DNA of 64,000 nucleotides from contig NZ_JNBQ01000001.1 in assembly GCF_001019615.1 (NCBI RefSeq), positions 62,001 to 126,000 of the forward strand, written 5' to 3'. A model generated the notes under the pieces. It was not told where the DNA came from, searched no databases, and saw only the letters and a list, made by a program, of their open reading frames with translations. Below, piece after piece: positions 15,830 through 25,055 of the stretch; the first letter of the stretch is position 1, and every line of letters starts with the position of its first letter. The translations under genes were made by a program, and so were the position numbers. The DNA comes from Cellulosimicrobium funkei. Its GTDB lineage: Bacteria; Actinomycetota; Actinomycetes; Actinomycetales; Cellulomonadaceae.

Positions 15830-17245
15830 GTGAACATCGCCCTGCGCTACGCCGCGCGCTCCGACGTCGGGCTCGTGCGCTCCAACAACCAGGACTCCGG
15901 GTACGCCGGGCCGCACCTGCTCGTCGTCGCCGACGGCATGGGCGGCCACGCAGGGGGCGACGTCGCGTCGTCGATCGCCATCGCGGCGCTCGCGCCGCTC
16001 GACGGCGAGTCGCACGGCCCGGACGACGCGCTCGCCGAGCTCGAGCGCTCGATCGACCACGCGCGCCAGGACCTCGTGGACCGCAGCGTGACCGACCCCG
16101 AGCTCGTCGGCATGGGCACGACCGTCACCGCGATCCTGCGGGCGGGCAACAAGCTCGCGATGGCCCACCTCGGCGACTCGCGCGCGTACCTGCTGCGCGA
16201 CGGCGAGCTCACCCAGGTCACGACCGACCACACGTTCGTGCAGCACCTCGTGGACACGGGCCGCATCTCGCCCGACGAGGCGGAGACGCACCCGCAGCGC
16301 AACGTCGTCATGCGCGTGCTCGGCGACTTCGACATCGACCTCACGCCTGACATGTCGGTGCGCGAGGCGAAGCCGGGCGACCGCTGGCTCCTGTGCTCCG
16401 ACGGCCTCTCGGGCTTCGTCAGCCCGGAGACGATCGCCCAGACGCTCGCGGATACCCCCGACGTCGACGAGTGCGCCGACCACCTGCTCCAGCTCGCGCT
16501 GCGCGCCGGCAGCACGGACAACGTGACCGTCGTGGTCGCGGACATCCTCGACCTCGACGTCCTGCCCGACGGCGCGGCTCCCGGCACCGGGGCGCAGATC
16601 GTCGGGTCGGCGGCGATCGACCGCGACGCCCCGACGTCGGCCGCGGACGGCCCCGCCGCGCGGGCGGCAGCCCTCATGGCCAGCGCGAACGCCCCCGCCG
16701 CGACCGAGGAGCCCGCCGCGGACGACGCGCCCGAGGCCGCGGAGGGCGAGGCGACCCCGGGCGACGTCGCGGAGGAGGGCGAGGGCGACGTGCGGCCCGG
16801 CCGTGCGCCGCGCCGCTGGATCACGGTCGTCGCGATCCTCCTCGTCGTCGCCGGCCTCGGCGTGGCCGGGTGGGCGGGGTACCGCTGGACGCAGACGCAG
16901 TACTACGTCGGGGTCGCCGACGGTCAGGTGGCCGTGTTCCGCGGCATCCCGGAGAACGCGGGCCCGGTGACGCTGTCCACGCCGATCGAGCTCACGGGGA
17001 CGCGCGTCGCGGACCTGCCGGGCTACGTCGTCGACCGCCTGGAGACCACGATCCCCGCGGAGTCCCTCGAGGACGCCCGTGCGCGCGCGGAGCGCCTCGT
17101 CGCCGAGGCAGCGGAGGAGTCCACCGACGCGCCGGCGACCGACGGCACCACCCAGACGCCCACCGAGGGCGCGACCGAGACCCCGGAGGCCGGGGCGCCC
17201 GACGTGACCCCGGCACCCACCGACGGCGCCGGCTCGGGGGCCTGA
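15830..17245 (+). CDS. pstP: PstP: membrane PP2C-type serine/threonine phosphatase
   Basis: 471-residue phosphatase opposing PknA and PknB. The PP2C domain (residues 1-240) shows the metal-binding pattern ADGMGGHAGGD at about 34-44, GTTVTAILR, AHLGDSRAYLLRDG and the C-terminal GSTDNVTVVVADI. A Pro/Ala/Glu-rich juxtamembrane stretch precedes one membrane helix (about 325-347). An external domain of about 65 residues and a low-complexity Thr/Pro/Glu tail follow. Start GTG 15830. The stop overlaps rodA by one base. Confidence 0.92.
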   Translation: MNIALRYAARSDVGLVRSNNQDSGYAGPHLLVVADGMGGHAGGDVASSIAIAALAPLDGESHGPDDALAELERSIDHARQDLVDRSVTDPELVGMGTTVTAILRAGNKLAMAHLGDSRAYLLRDGELTQVTTDHTFVQHLVDTGRISPDEAETHPQRNVVMRVLGDFDIDLTPDMSVREAKPGDRWLLCSDGLSGFVSPETIAQTLADTPDVDECADHLLQLALRAGSTDNVTVVVADILDLDVLPDGAAPGTGAQIVGSAAIDRDAPTSAADGPAARAAALMASANAPAATEEPAADDAPEAAEGEATPGDVAEEGEGDVRPGRAPRRWITVVAILLVVAGLGVAGWAGYRWTQTQYYVGVADGQVAVFRGIPENAGPVTLSTPIELTGTRVADLPGYVVDRLETTIPAESLEDARARAERLVAEAAEESTDAPATDGTTQTPTEGATETPEAGAPDVTPAPTDGAGSGA

Positions 17246-18891
17246 TGGCCACGGTGGAGACCACCGAGGTGCGCCCCGGCCGGGGCGCGGAGCTCGGTCT
17301 GCTCGTCCTCGCGCTCGCGCTGGGCATCGGGGCGTACGCGCTCGTGGGCCTGCAGCTCACGGGCGAGCTGCCGGGCCGCTTCTACGTGTACAGCTTCGGC
17401 ACCGTGGTGCTCGCCGGCGCCGCGCACCTGCTGCTGCGCTTCAAGGCGCCGTACGCGGACCCGGTGATCCTGCCGATCGCCGTCGCGCTCAACGGCATCG
17501 GCCTCGCGATGATCTTCCGCCTCGACCTCGGGTCCCAGGTCACGGGCGGCACCCAGGACCTCGCGCCGCGCCAGCTCCAGTGGACCGCTCTCGGCATCCT
17601 CTGCGCGTTCGCGGTGATCTGGTTCCTGCGCGACCACCGGACCCTGCGGCGCTACACGTACACCGCGATGATCGCGGGCATCGTGCTCGTCGCGCTGCCG
17701 CTCGTCCCGGGCCTGGGCACGCGCATCAACGGCGCGCAGATCTGGATCAACGTCTTCGGCTTCTCGCTCCAGCCCGCGGAGTTCGCGAAGATCGCGTTCG
17801 CGATCTTCTTCGCCGGCTACCTCGTGACGAACCGCGACACGCTCGCGCTCGCCGGGCCCAAGGTGCTCGGCCTGCAACTCCCGCGCCTGCGCGACCTCGG
17901 GCCGATCATCATCGTCTGGCTCGTCTCGCTCGCGATCCTCGTGTTCGAGCGCGACCTCGGCACGTCGCTCCTGTTCTTCGGGCTCTTCGTCGCGATGCTG
18001 TACATCGCGACCGAGCGCGTGAGCTGGGTCGTCATCGGTCTGCTGCTCATCGCCGTCGGCGCGGTCCTCGCGGCGTCGACGTTCGGGCACGTGCAGGCGC
18101 GCGTCGACGTGTGGCTCCACCCGTTCGACCCCGAGATCTTCGGTCGCAGTCCCGGCGGCTCGGGCCAGCTCGTGGGTGGCCTGTTCTCGCTCGGCAACGG
18201 CGGCCTGTTCGGCACCGGCTGGGGCGCGGGCTACCCGCGAACGGTCCCGTACGCGTTCTCCGACTTCATCTACGCGTCGCTCGGCGAGGAGCTCGGGCTC
18301 ACCGGTCTGATCGGCATCCTGCTCGCGTACCTCATCCTCGTGGAGCGCGGCCTGCGCACCGCGATCGGGGTCCGTGACGGGTTCGGCAAGCTCCTCGCGG
18401 GCGGGCTCGCGTTCGTCATGGCGTGGCAGCTCTTCGTCGTCGTCGGCGGGATCACCCGGATCATCCCGCTCACGGGCCTCACCATGCCGTTCGTCGCGCA
18501 GGGCGGGTCGTCGCTCCTCGCGAACTGGCTGGTCGTGGGCCTGCTGCTGCGCATCTCCGACGACGCGCGCCGGCCCTCGTCCCTGCCCGTGCGCGGGCAG
18601 GTGGCTCCCGGCGGCACGCGCACGCGCCCCGACTCCGAGCCGGTCGAGGTCGTGGGCAGCGGGGCTCCGGCCGTCGGCGCCCGGCCCGACGACGCACCCA
18701 CCACGGTCGGCGCGCCCGCCGCCGTCGGGCCTCCCACCGGTCCGACGCGCGCGACGACGGGCGTGCAGCCCGCCGTCGGGCAGACGGGCGAGGTCTCCGC
18801 CCACCCCGACGAGCTCCGCACGGAGGTCGTGCGGCGCCCCGGTCCCGACGGCACCCACCCCGAGACCGACCCCTGGGGAGGAGCCCGGTGA
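17245..18891 (+). CDS. rodA: RodA/FtsW-type peptidoglycan glycosyltransferase (SEDS)
   Basis: 548-residue SEDS protein that polymerises lipid II during lateral or polar growth, working with the class B PBP encoded next. About ten helices are visible. Family segments include GTRINGAQIWIN, FSLQPAEFAKIAF (catalytic-region motif SLQPAEFAK), FERDLGTSLLFFG and the C-terminal LTGLTMPFVAQGGSSLLANW. A long cytoplasmic tail of about 110 residues rich in Pro, Thr and Val, with many threonines, could be a substrate of the downstream kinases (inference). ATG 17245 overlaps the pstP stop. Confidence 0.92.
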   Translation: MATVETTEVRPGRGAELGLLVLALALGIGAYALVGLQLTGELPGRFYVYSFGTVVLAGAAHLLLRFKAPYADPVILPIAVALNGIGLAMIFRLDLGSQVTGGTQDLAPRQLQWTALGILCAFAVIWFLRDHRTLRRYTYTAMIAGIVLVALPLVPGLGTRINGAQIWINVFGFSLQPAEFAKIAFAIFFAGYLVTNRDTLALAGPKVLGLQLPRLRDLGPIIIVWLVSLAILVFERDLGTSLLFFGLFVAMLYIATERVSWVVIGLLLIAVGAVLAASTFGHVQARVDVWLHPFDPEIFGRSPGGSGQLVGGLFSLGNGGLFGTGWGAGYPRTVPYAFSDFIYASLGEELGLTGLIGILLAYLILVERGLRTAIGVRDGFGKLLAGGLAFVMAWQLFVVVGGITRIIPLTGLTMPFVAQGGSSLLANWLVVGLLLRISDDARRPSSLPVRGQVAPGGTRTRPDSEPVEVVGSGAPAVGARPDDAPTTVGAPAAVGPPTGPTRATTGVQPAVGQTGEVSAHPDELRTEVVRRPGPDGTHPETDPWGGAR

Positions 18892-20354
18892 ACGTCCCCC
18901 TGCGTCGCGTCGCGACGGTCGTCCTCGTCATGTTCCTCGCGCTCATGGTGTCGACGACGTACATCCAGTTCGTCCAGGCGGACTCGCTCAACAACGACTC
19001 GCGCAACGCCCGCACCATCTACCGCGAGTACAACAAGTTCCGCGGCCCGATCGTCGTCGCGGGCGACGCGATCGCGTCCTCGACCCCGGTGGACGACGCG
19101 TTCGGCTTCCAGCGCCAGTACTCCAACGGCCCGCTCTACGCGCCCGTCTCCGGCTTCCTCTCGCTCACCAACGGGCGCACGGAGATCGAGGACAAGGAGA
19201 ACGACTACCTCAACGGCGAGGCGAGCTCGCTGTGGCTCGACCGCCTCAGCGCGCTGTTCACCGGCAAGCAGCCCCAGGGCGCGTCCGTCGAGCTGACGAT
19301 CGACCCGGCGGCGCAGCAGGCCGCCTGGGACGCGCTGGGCGACCAGCGCGGCGCAGTCGTCGCGATCGAGCCGAAGACGGGGCGCGTCCTCGCGCTCGTG
19401 TCCAAGCCGAGCTACGACCCCAACGAGCTCGCGACGCACGACACCGCCGCCGCGCGCGACCGGTACCAGGAGCTCCTCAACGCCGACGGCAACCCGATGT
19501 CGAACCGGGCGATCCGCGGCAACACGTACCCGCCGGGCTCGACGTTCAAGATCGTCACCTCGGCCGCGGCCCTCGAGAGCGGGCAGTACACGGCCGAGAC
19601 CGTGATCCCGGCACCCGACGAGCTCCCGTACCCCCAGTCGACGCAGACGATGAAGAACTTCGGCGGGTCGCGCTGCTCCCCGACGGGCGAGATGACCCTC
19701 GCGGACGCGCTCCGCATCTCCTGCAACACCGCGTTCGGCGACCTCGCCATGACGCTGGGGGAGGACGCGATGCGGGACCAGGCCGAGGACTTCGGCTTCG
19801 ACGCGCCGCTCGAGATCCCGATGGACGTCACCCCCAGCCAGTTCCCCGCGGAGGGCACCCCGGGCGCGGACCCGGCGGGCATCGCGCGCGCGGGCATCGG
19901 GCAGGGCGAGGTCAAGGTCACGCCCCTCCAGATGGCGATGGTCGCCGCCGCGATCGCGAACGACGGCGTGCAGATGGCCCCGTACACGGTCGAGACGATC
20001 CGCAACCCGGACCTCGACGTCGTCCGCCAGTCCGAGCCGCGCCGCCTGCGCACCTCGGTGTCGCCGTCGACCGCCGACCAGCTCACGCAGATGATGCTCG
20101 GGGTCGTCGAGAACGGCTCCGGGAAGGCCGCGCAGATCCCGGGCGTGCAGGTCGCGGGCAAGACCGGGACCGCCGAGACCGGTGGCGAGGCCGCGCCGCA
20201 CGCGTGGTTCACGAGCTTCGCGCCCGCCGACGACCCGCAGGTCGCCGTCGCGGTCATCGTCGAGAACGGCGGCTCGCTGGGCAACGAGGCGACCGGCGGC
20301 GCGATCGCCGCGCCGATCGCGCGCGCCGTCATGGAGGCGGTGTTGAACGGATGA
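18888..20354 (+). CDS. pbpA: PbpA: class B penicillin-binding protein (transpeptidase)
   Basis: 488-residue transpeptidase that cross-links peptidoglycan together with RodA. One N-terminal membrane anchor lies at residues 8-26. The transpeptidase domain starts near residue 145 and holds the three active-site motifs: STFK (in PPGSTFKIVTS), SCN (ISCNTAFGDLA) and KTGT (VAGKTGTAET). Start GTG 18888 lies in a GTGA overlap with rodA. Length and layout match mycobacterial PbpA/PbpH-like proteins. Its stop overlaps pknA by 4 nt. Confidence 0.93.
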   Translation: MNVPLRRVATVVLVMFLALMVSTTYIQFVQADSLNNDSRNARTIYREYNKFRGPIVVAGDAIASSTPVDDAFGFQRQYSNGPLYAPVSGFLSLTNGRTEIEDKENDYLNGEASSLWLDRLSALFTGKQPQGASVELTIDPAAQQAAWDALGDQRGAVVAIEPKTGRVLALVSKPSYDPNELATHDTAAARDRYQELLNADGNPMSNRAIRGNTYPPGSTFKIVTSAAALESGQYTAETVIPAPDELPYPQSTQTMKNFGGSRCSPTGEMTLADALRISCNTAFGDLAMTLGEDAMRDQAEDFGFDAPLEIPMDVTPSQFPAEGTPGADPAGIARAGIGQGEVKVTPLQMAMVAAAIANDGVQMAPYTVETIRNPDLDVVRQSEPRRLRTSVSPSTADQLTQMMLGVVENGSGKAAQIPGVQVAGKTGTAETGGEAAPHAWFTSFAPADDPQVAVAVIVENGGSLGNEATGGAIAAPIARAVMEAVLNG

Positions 20355-21952
20355 AGCCCGTGAGGGGGCTGACGCTCGGCAACCGCTACCGCCTGGTGCG
20401 GCGCATCGCCGTCGGCGGCATGGGCGAGGTATGGGTCGCGGCCGACGACGCGCTCGGGCGCGAGGTGGCCGTCAAGGTCCTGCGGACCGAGTACGCGGGC
20501 AACGAGGACTTCCTCAACCGCCTGCGGACCGAGGCCCGCAACAGCGCCGCGCTCTCGCACCCCAACATCGCCCAGATGTACGACTACGGCGAGACCGACG
20601 GCTCCGGGTACCTCGTCATGGAGCTCGTCGTGGGCGAGCCCATGGCGGACCTGCTGGAGCGCGAGCCCGTGCTCCCGCCCGCCCGGCTGCTGCCGATCCT
20701 CGCCCAGACGGCGCGTGCCCTCCACGCGGCGCACCTGTCCGGCGTCGTGCACCGCGACGTCAAGCCGGGCAACATCCTCATCGACCGCTCCGGCACGGTG
20801 AAGATCACCGACTTCGGCGTCTCGCTCGCGGCCAACCAGGTACCGATGACCGCGACGGGCATGGTCATGGGCACCGCCCAGTACCTGTCGCCCGAGCAGG
20901 CCGTCGGGCAGGCGGCCACGGGGGCGTCGGACATCTACGCGCTGGGCATCGTCGCGTACGAGTCGATCGTCGGGAACCGGCCGTTCACCGGGTCCACCCC
21001 GGTCGACATCGCGGTCGCGCACGTCAACGAGCCCGTGCCGCCGCTCCCGTCGTCTGTCGACCCGGAGCTCTCCGAGCTCGTCATGGTCATGCTCGCCAAG
21101 GACCCGCTGGCGCGGCCGCACCCGGCCGACGCCCTCGCGCGGGTCTTCGAGGAGATCCAGGCGCGCCTCGCGGCCGACCCCTGGTCCGCCCGTGCCGGCG
21201 CGGCCGCCAACACCCGGCGCGGCCGCCGCGCGCGCGCGGCGGAGGTCGACGCCCCTCCGGCACCCGAGCCGGCCCCCGCTCCCGTCATCACGCCCCTCGT
21301 CATCCCGGCCGCCGTGCGCGACCCGCACCCGGTCGACCCCGCGACGCCGTGGATCGCCCCGGAGGCCCGACCAGGCGCCCACGCCGCCGAACCCGCGGGT
21401 GGCCACCTCGCCGAGAGCGACGCCGAGCCCGTCGGTCAGGCGACCGCACCGCCGTCCGACACGGCGCCCGCCCCCGGTCCCGCGCTGCCCTGGGAGCGCC
21501 CCGTCCCCGCGTCGGCGGGCGAGGACCCGGCCGGTCCCCGCGCCTACCCGCCGCGCCGCGAGATGCACGGCGGCACCCGCTCGTCGCGACGCCCGCAGCC
21601 CGCTCGGGGCGGCACGCGGCCGGGCGCCGGCTCGCCCGCGAGCACCCCGTCGGTGGCGCCGGCCACGCGGGCCGAGGCCCGACGGCAGTCGCAGGCGGCC
21701 CCGTCGCGGTCGTCCTCCGGCCGCCGCACGTCCACGACGACGGGGCGGCGCCTCGGCGGGCTGCCGAACGGCCTCACGTGGCCCCTGGTGGCCCTGCTGG
21801 GCCTGCTCCTCGTGCTGGTCGTCGCGACGATCGCCTCCCTGGGCGACCGCGACCGGGACGACGCGGACGCTGCTCCGACGGCCGTCGTCGAGACAGTCAC
21901 CGACGCCGCCGCGCCGGACTCCCCGACGCTCTCCGGACGGGTGACATCGTGA
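20351..21952 (+). CDS. pknA: PknA-like serine/threonine protein kinase
   Basis: 533-residue membrane kinase regulating growth. The kinase domain (about 10-275) has the glycine loop (IAVGGMGEVWVA), VAVKVL, catalytic VVHRDVKPGNILI, metal-binding ITDFGVSLA and the activation loop TATGMVMGTAQYLSPEQA. A 200-residue Pro/Ala-rich linker follows, then one membrane helix near 475-500 and a short external tail without PASTA domains. Absence of external sensor domains and position before pknB match PknA. ATG 20351 overlaps the pbpA stop. Confidence 0.92.
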   Translation: MKPVRGLTLGNRYRLVRRIAVGGMGEVWVAADDALGREVAVKVLRTEYAGNEDFLNRLRTEARNSAALSHPNIAQMYDYGETDGSGYLVMELVVGEPMADLLEREPVLPPARLLPILAQTARALHAAHLSGVVHRDVKPGNILIDRSGTVKITDFGVSLAANQVPMTATGMVMGTAQYLSPEQAVGQAATGASDIYALGIVAYESIVGNRPFTGSTPVDIAVAHVNEPVPPLPSSVDPELSELVMVMLAKDPLARPHPADALARVFEEIQARLAADPWSARAGAAANTRRGRRARAAEVDAPPAPEPAPAPVITPLVIPAAVRDPHPVDPATPWIAPEARPGAHAAEPAGGHLAESDAEPVGQATAPPSDTAPAPGPALPWERPVPASAGEDPAGPRAYPPRREMHGGTRSSRRPQPARGGTRPGAGSPASTPSVAPATRAEARRQSQAAPSRSSSGRRTSTTTGRRLGGLPNGLTWPLVALLGLLLVLVVATIASLGDRDRDDADAAPTAVVETVTDAAAPDSPTLSGRVTS

Positions 21953-22062
21953 CGACATCGTTGTGTTCCCGGCTTTCCCGGACGCCCTCCAGTGGGATGA
22001 TTGCGCCAGATGTGCCGCGAGCGGACGCGCCCGCGGCTCCGACGACACCGAAGGACGAATGA

Positions 22063-24129
22063 GTGGTGGACAACGCTCCCCGAGTGCTTGCCGGGCGTTA
22101 CCAGGTCGGTGAGCTCATCGGCCGTGGTGGCATGGCCGAGGTGCACATCGGGCACGACAACCGCCTCGGTCGCACCGTCGCGATCAAGATCCTGCGGTCC
22201 GACCTCGCCCGCGACCCCACCTTCCTCGCGCGCTTCCGCCGCGAGGCCCAGGCGGCGGCGTCCCTCAACCACCCGGCCATCGTCGCGGTGTACGACACCG
22301 GCGAGGACGTCCACGCGGACGCCACCGGCAACTCGGTGCACGTCCCGTTCATCGTCATGGAGTACGTCGAGGGCCACACCGTCCGCGACATCCTTCGCGA
22401 CGGCCAGGCCGTCCCCATCGACGAGGCGGTCGAGATCACGGCGGGCGTGCTCGCGGCGCTCGAGTACTCGCACCACGCCGGCATCGTGCACCGCGACATC
22501 AAGCCCGCGAACGTCATGATCACGCCCACGGGCGCCGTCAAGGTCATGGACTTCGGCATCGCCCGCGCCATGGCGGACTCGGCCGCGACCATGACGCAGA
22601 CCCAGGCCGTCATCGGCACCGCCCAGTACCTCTCACCGGAGCAGGCGCGCGGCGAGACGGTCGACGCGCGCTCCGACCTGTACTCCACCGGCTGCCTGCT
22701 CTACGAGCTGCTCACCGGCCGCCCGCCGTTCATCGGCGACTCGCCCGTCGCGGTGGCGTACCAGCACGTGCGCGAGGCCCCGGCGACGCCGAGCGCCGTC
22801 GCGCCCGACGTGCCCGAGGTCCTCGATCGCATCACGCTCAAGGCGCTCGCCAAGGACCGCACGGCCCGGTACTCGAACGCGGCGGAGTTCCGCGCCGACC
22901 TGGAGAACGCCGTGCGCGGCGGGGCGATCACGGCCCCCGCGCTCGGGGTCGCCGCAGCAGCGGCCGGCCTCGGTGCCGCCGCCGCGGCCGCCGACCTCCA
23001 GCCCACGATGGTGGAGTCCGCCACGCAGGTCATGGCCCCCGCGGCCGCCGCCCCGAACCCGTGGGCGACGAGCGTGGCGCCGGCGGTCCCGCCCGGCGAC
23101 GAGGTGCCGGGGGAGGACGAGGAGGAGCCCAAGAGCCGCAAGGGCCTCATGTGGACCCTCATCGCGATCGGTGTGCTCGCCCTCGCCGCGATCATCACGA
23201 TGCTCGTCATCAACGGCCAGGGCGAGGACGAGCCGACGACGGGCACGGTCCCGACGCTCTCGGCAGGCGTGACGCCCGAGGAGGCCGAGCAGAGGATCAC
23301 CGACGCCGGGTTCGCGTACGAGCAGGCCATCGACCAGGAGTCGACGGAGGCCGAGGGGACGTTCACGAAGACCGATCCCGCGGGCGGCACCGAGGCCGAC
23401 CTCGGCTCGACCGTCACGGCCTTCTTCTCCGCCGGACCCGACGCCGTCGTGATCCAGGACGTCAAGGGCAAGTCGCAGGACGAGGCGCGCCAGATCCTCG
23501 AGGCGCAGGGCCTCGAGGTCACGTCCGGAGGCTCTGAGGACTCGAAGGACGTCGCGAAGGACGCGGCGACGCGCACCGACCCCGCGGCCGGTCAGTCCGT
23601 CGCCGGCGGCTCGACCGTCACGCTCTACGTCTCGTCCGGACTCGTCGCCCTTCCCGAGCTCGTGGGCGACCAGCGCCAGAGCGCGGAGCAGAAGATCACC
23701 GACCTCGGTCTCAAGCCGGTCGTGAACGAGGTGGAGTCCGACGAGCCCGAGGGTCAGGTCGTCGCGCAGCGGCCCAACGCCGGCAGCGTGCCGCAGGGCT
23801 CGGAGGTCACCATCGACGTCGCGATCCCGAAGGCCGAGGAGCCGGAGACGACGAACGTCCCGAGGAACCTGGTCGGCATGACCTTGGACCAGGCGAACGA
23901 CGCGCTCGGAGGTGCGGGGCTCAACCCCGGGACGCAGCAGAACCAGGAGTCCGACCAGTGGCCGGCCGGGGTCGTCATCGGCTCCGACCCTGGGGGCGGC
24001 ACCGAGGTCGAGGTCGGCACGGAGGTCTCGCTCATCGTCTCGACCGGTCCCGGCCCGTCGACCGGCGGCGACAACGGCGGCGGAGGCAACAACGGCGGGG
24101 GCAACGGCGGCGGGGGCGGCGAGGGCTGA
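22063..24129 (+). CDS. pknB: PknB: serine/threonine kinase with four PASTA domains
   Basis: 688-residue receptor kinase that senses peptidoglycan fragments or lipid II. Kinase domain about 9-275 with GRGGMAEV, VAIKIL, IVHRDIKPANVMI, VMDFGIARA and activation loop TMTQTQAVIGTAQYLSPEQA. Juxtamembrane linker, then a membrane helix near 362-383. Outside are four tandem PASTA repeats (about 395-665) and a Gly/Asn-rich tail. Two consecutive GTG codons at 22063 and 22066 could start translation. A 110-bp gap separates it from pknA, so an internal promoter is possible. Terminated by the hairpin at 24160-24189. Confidence 0.94.
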   Translation: MVDNAPRVLAGRYQVGELIGRGGMAEVHIGHDNRLGRTVAIKILRSDLARDPTFLARFRREAQAAASLNHPAIVAVYDTGEDVHADATGNSVHVPFIVMEYVEGHTVRDILRDGQAVPIDEAVEITAGVLAALEYSHHAGIVHRDIKPANVMITPTGAVKVMDFGIARAMADSAATMTQTQAVIGTAQYLSPEQARGETVDARSDLYSTGCLLYELLTGRPPFIGDSPVAVAYQHVREAPATPSAVAPDVPEVLDRITLKALAKDRTARYSNAAEFRADLENAVRGGAITAPALGVAAAAAGLGAAAAAADLQPTMVESATQVMAPAAAAPNPWATSVAPAVPPGDEVPGEDEEEPKSRKGLMWTLIAIGVLALAAIITMLVINGQGEDEPTTGTVPTLSAGVTPEEAEQRITDAGFAYEQAIDQESTEAEGTFTKTDPAGGTEADLGSTVTAFFSAGPDAVVIQDVKGKSQDEARQILEAQGLEVTSGGSEDSKDVAKDAATRTDPAAGQSVAGGSTVTLYVSSGLVALPELVGDQRQSAEQKITDLGLKPVVNEVESDEPEGQVVAQRPNAGSVPQGSEVTIDVAIPKAEEPETTNVPRNLVGMTLDQANDALGGAGLNPGTQQNQESDQWPAGVVIGSDPGGGTEVEVGTEVSLIVSTGPGPSTGGDNGGGGNNGGGNGGGGGEG

Positions 24130-24159
24130 CCTGACGCCCACCCGGCGAGCCATGACGAA

Positions 24160-24189
24160 CGGGCCCGCACCTCGAGAGGTGCGGGCCCG
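24160..24189. terminator. Strong hairpin between pknB and pabA
   Basis: Perfect 13-bp stem, 24160-24172 with 24177-24189, loop CGAG, lying between convergent pknB and pabA. No strong T-run, but position and symmetry suit a bidirectional terminator. Confidence 0.8.
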
Positions 24190-24204
24190 TCGTCGTGCGG
24201 TCGG

Positions 24205-24864
24205 CTACTGCCGGACGAGCGGCGCCATGCCCGCCGAACGCTCGACGGCGCCGTCGAGCCCGCAGGCCTCGAGCCAGTTCGCGAGCAGGCGGTGGCCGCC
24301 CTCGGTGAGCACCGACTCGGGGTGGAACTGGACGCCGTGCAGGGGCAGGTCGCGGTGCTGGAGTCCCATGATGACGCCGCCGGAGGTCGACGCGGTCACC
24401 TCGAGCTCGGAGGGCACGGTGTCGCTCACGACGGCGAGCGAGTGGTAGCGCGTCGCGGTGAACGGGGCGGGGAGCCCGGCCAGGACGCCCTCGCCCTCGT
24501 GCTCGACGAGGCTCGTCTTGCCGTGCATGAGCTCGGGTGCGTGCGTGACCGTCGCGCCGTACACCTCGGCGAGCGCCTGGTGGCCCAGGCACACGCCGAG
24601 CATCGGCGTGCGCGAGGCCGCGCACGCGCGGATGACCTGCTCGCTCTGACCGGCCTCCTTCGGGGTGCCAGGCCCCGGGGAGACCAGCACGCCGTCGAAC
24701 ACGGTGCCGTCGGCGTCGTGGAACCGACCCTCGGCGTCGGGCTCGGGCACGGCGTCGTTGCGCACGACGACGGTCCGGGCGCCGAGCTGGTCGAGGTAGC
24801 CGACGATCGTGTAGACGAACGAGTCGTAGTTGTCCACGACGAGGATGCGGGTCTGGTGGGTCAT
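24205..24864 (-). CDS. pabA: Glutamine amidotransferase, aminodeoxychorismate/anthranilate synthase component II
   Basis: 219-residue class I glutamine amidotransferase that supplies ammonia to a PabB or TrpE partner (folate or tryptophan synthesis). The catalytic triad is visible: Cys in MLGVCLGHQALAEVYG and His-Glu in VQFHPESVLTEGG. N-terminal RILVVDNYDSFVYTIVGYL and the oxyanion SPGPGTP are typical. No pabB or trpE is present nearby; the pknB-pabA neighbourhood is common in actinobacteria and the gene there is usually called pabA. Overlaps the small membrane gene upstream by 4 nt. Confidence 0.88.
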   Translation of the reverse strand: MTHQTRILVVDNYDSFVYTIVGYLDQLGARTVVVRNDAVPEPDAEGRFHDADGTVFDGVLVSPGPGTPKEAGQSEQVIRACAASRTPMLGVCLGHQALAEVYGATVTHAPELMHGKTSLVEHEGEGVLAGLPAPFTATRYHSLAVVSDTVPSELEVTASTSGGVIMGLQHRDLPLHGVQFHPESVLTEGGHRLLANWLEACGLDGAVERSAGMAPLVRQ

Positions 24865-25055
24865 CGCGGGGCCTCCACGGACACGGCGCCGGCGGCGTCG
24901 GTCTGGATGTTGGGGTCGTTGAACGGCATGTACTCGGACACGACGGGGAACAGCCACTCGAAGCACGCGAGCACGACGGCGGCCGCGAGGACGAGCAGGA
25001 TCAGCACCCGGACCCATGCCGGGCCGGGCAGCACGCGCCACAGCGCCCCGTACAT
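24861..25055 (-). CDS. Small single-span membrane protein in the sortase operon
   Basis: 64 residues: a short cytoplasmic head, one membrane helix (VRVLILLVLAAAVVLACFEWLF, about 15-36) and a short outer tail containing the polar pattern YMPFNDPNIQ. ATG 25055 overlaps the sortase stop by one base (TGATG) and its own stop overlaps pabA by 4 nt, so it is tightly coupled on both sides. Similar mini-proteins sit between class E sortase and pabA in related genomes, as far as I recall; function unknown. GTG one codon upstream is an alternative start. Confidence 0.75.
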   Translation of the reverse strand: MYGALWRVLPGPAWVRVLILLVLAAAVVLACFEWLFPVVSEYMPFNDPNIQTDAAGAVSVEAPR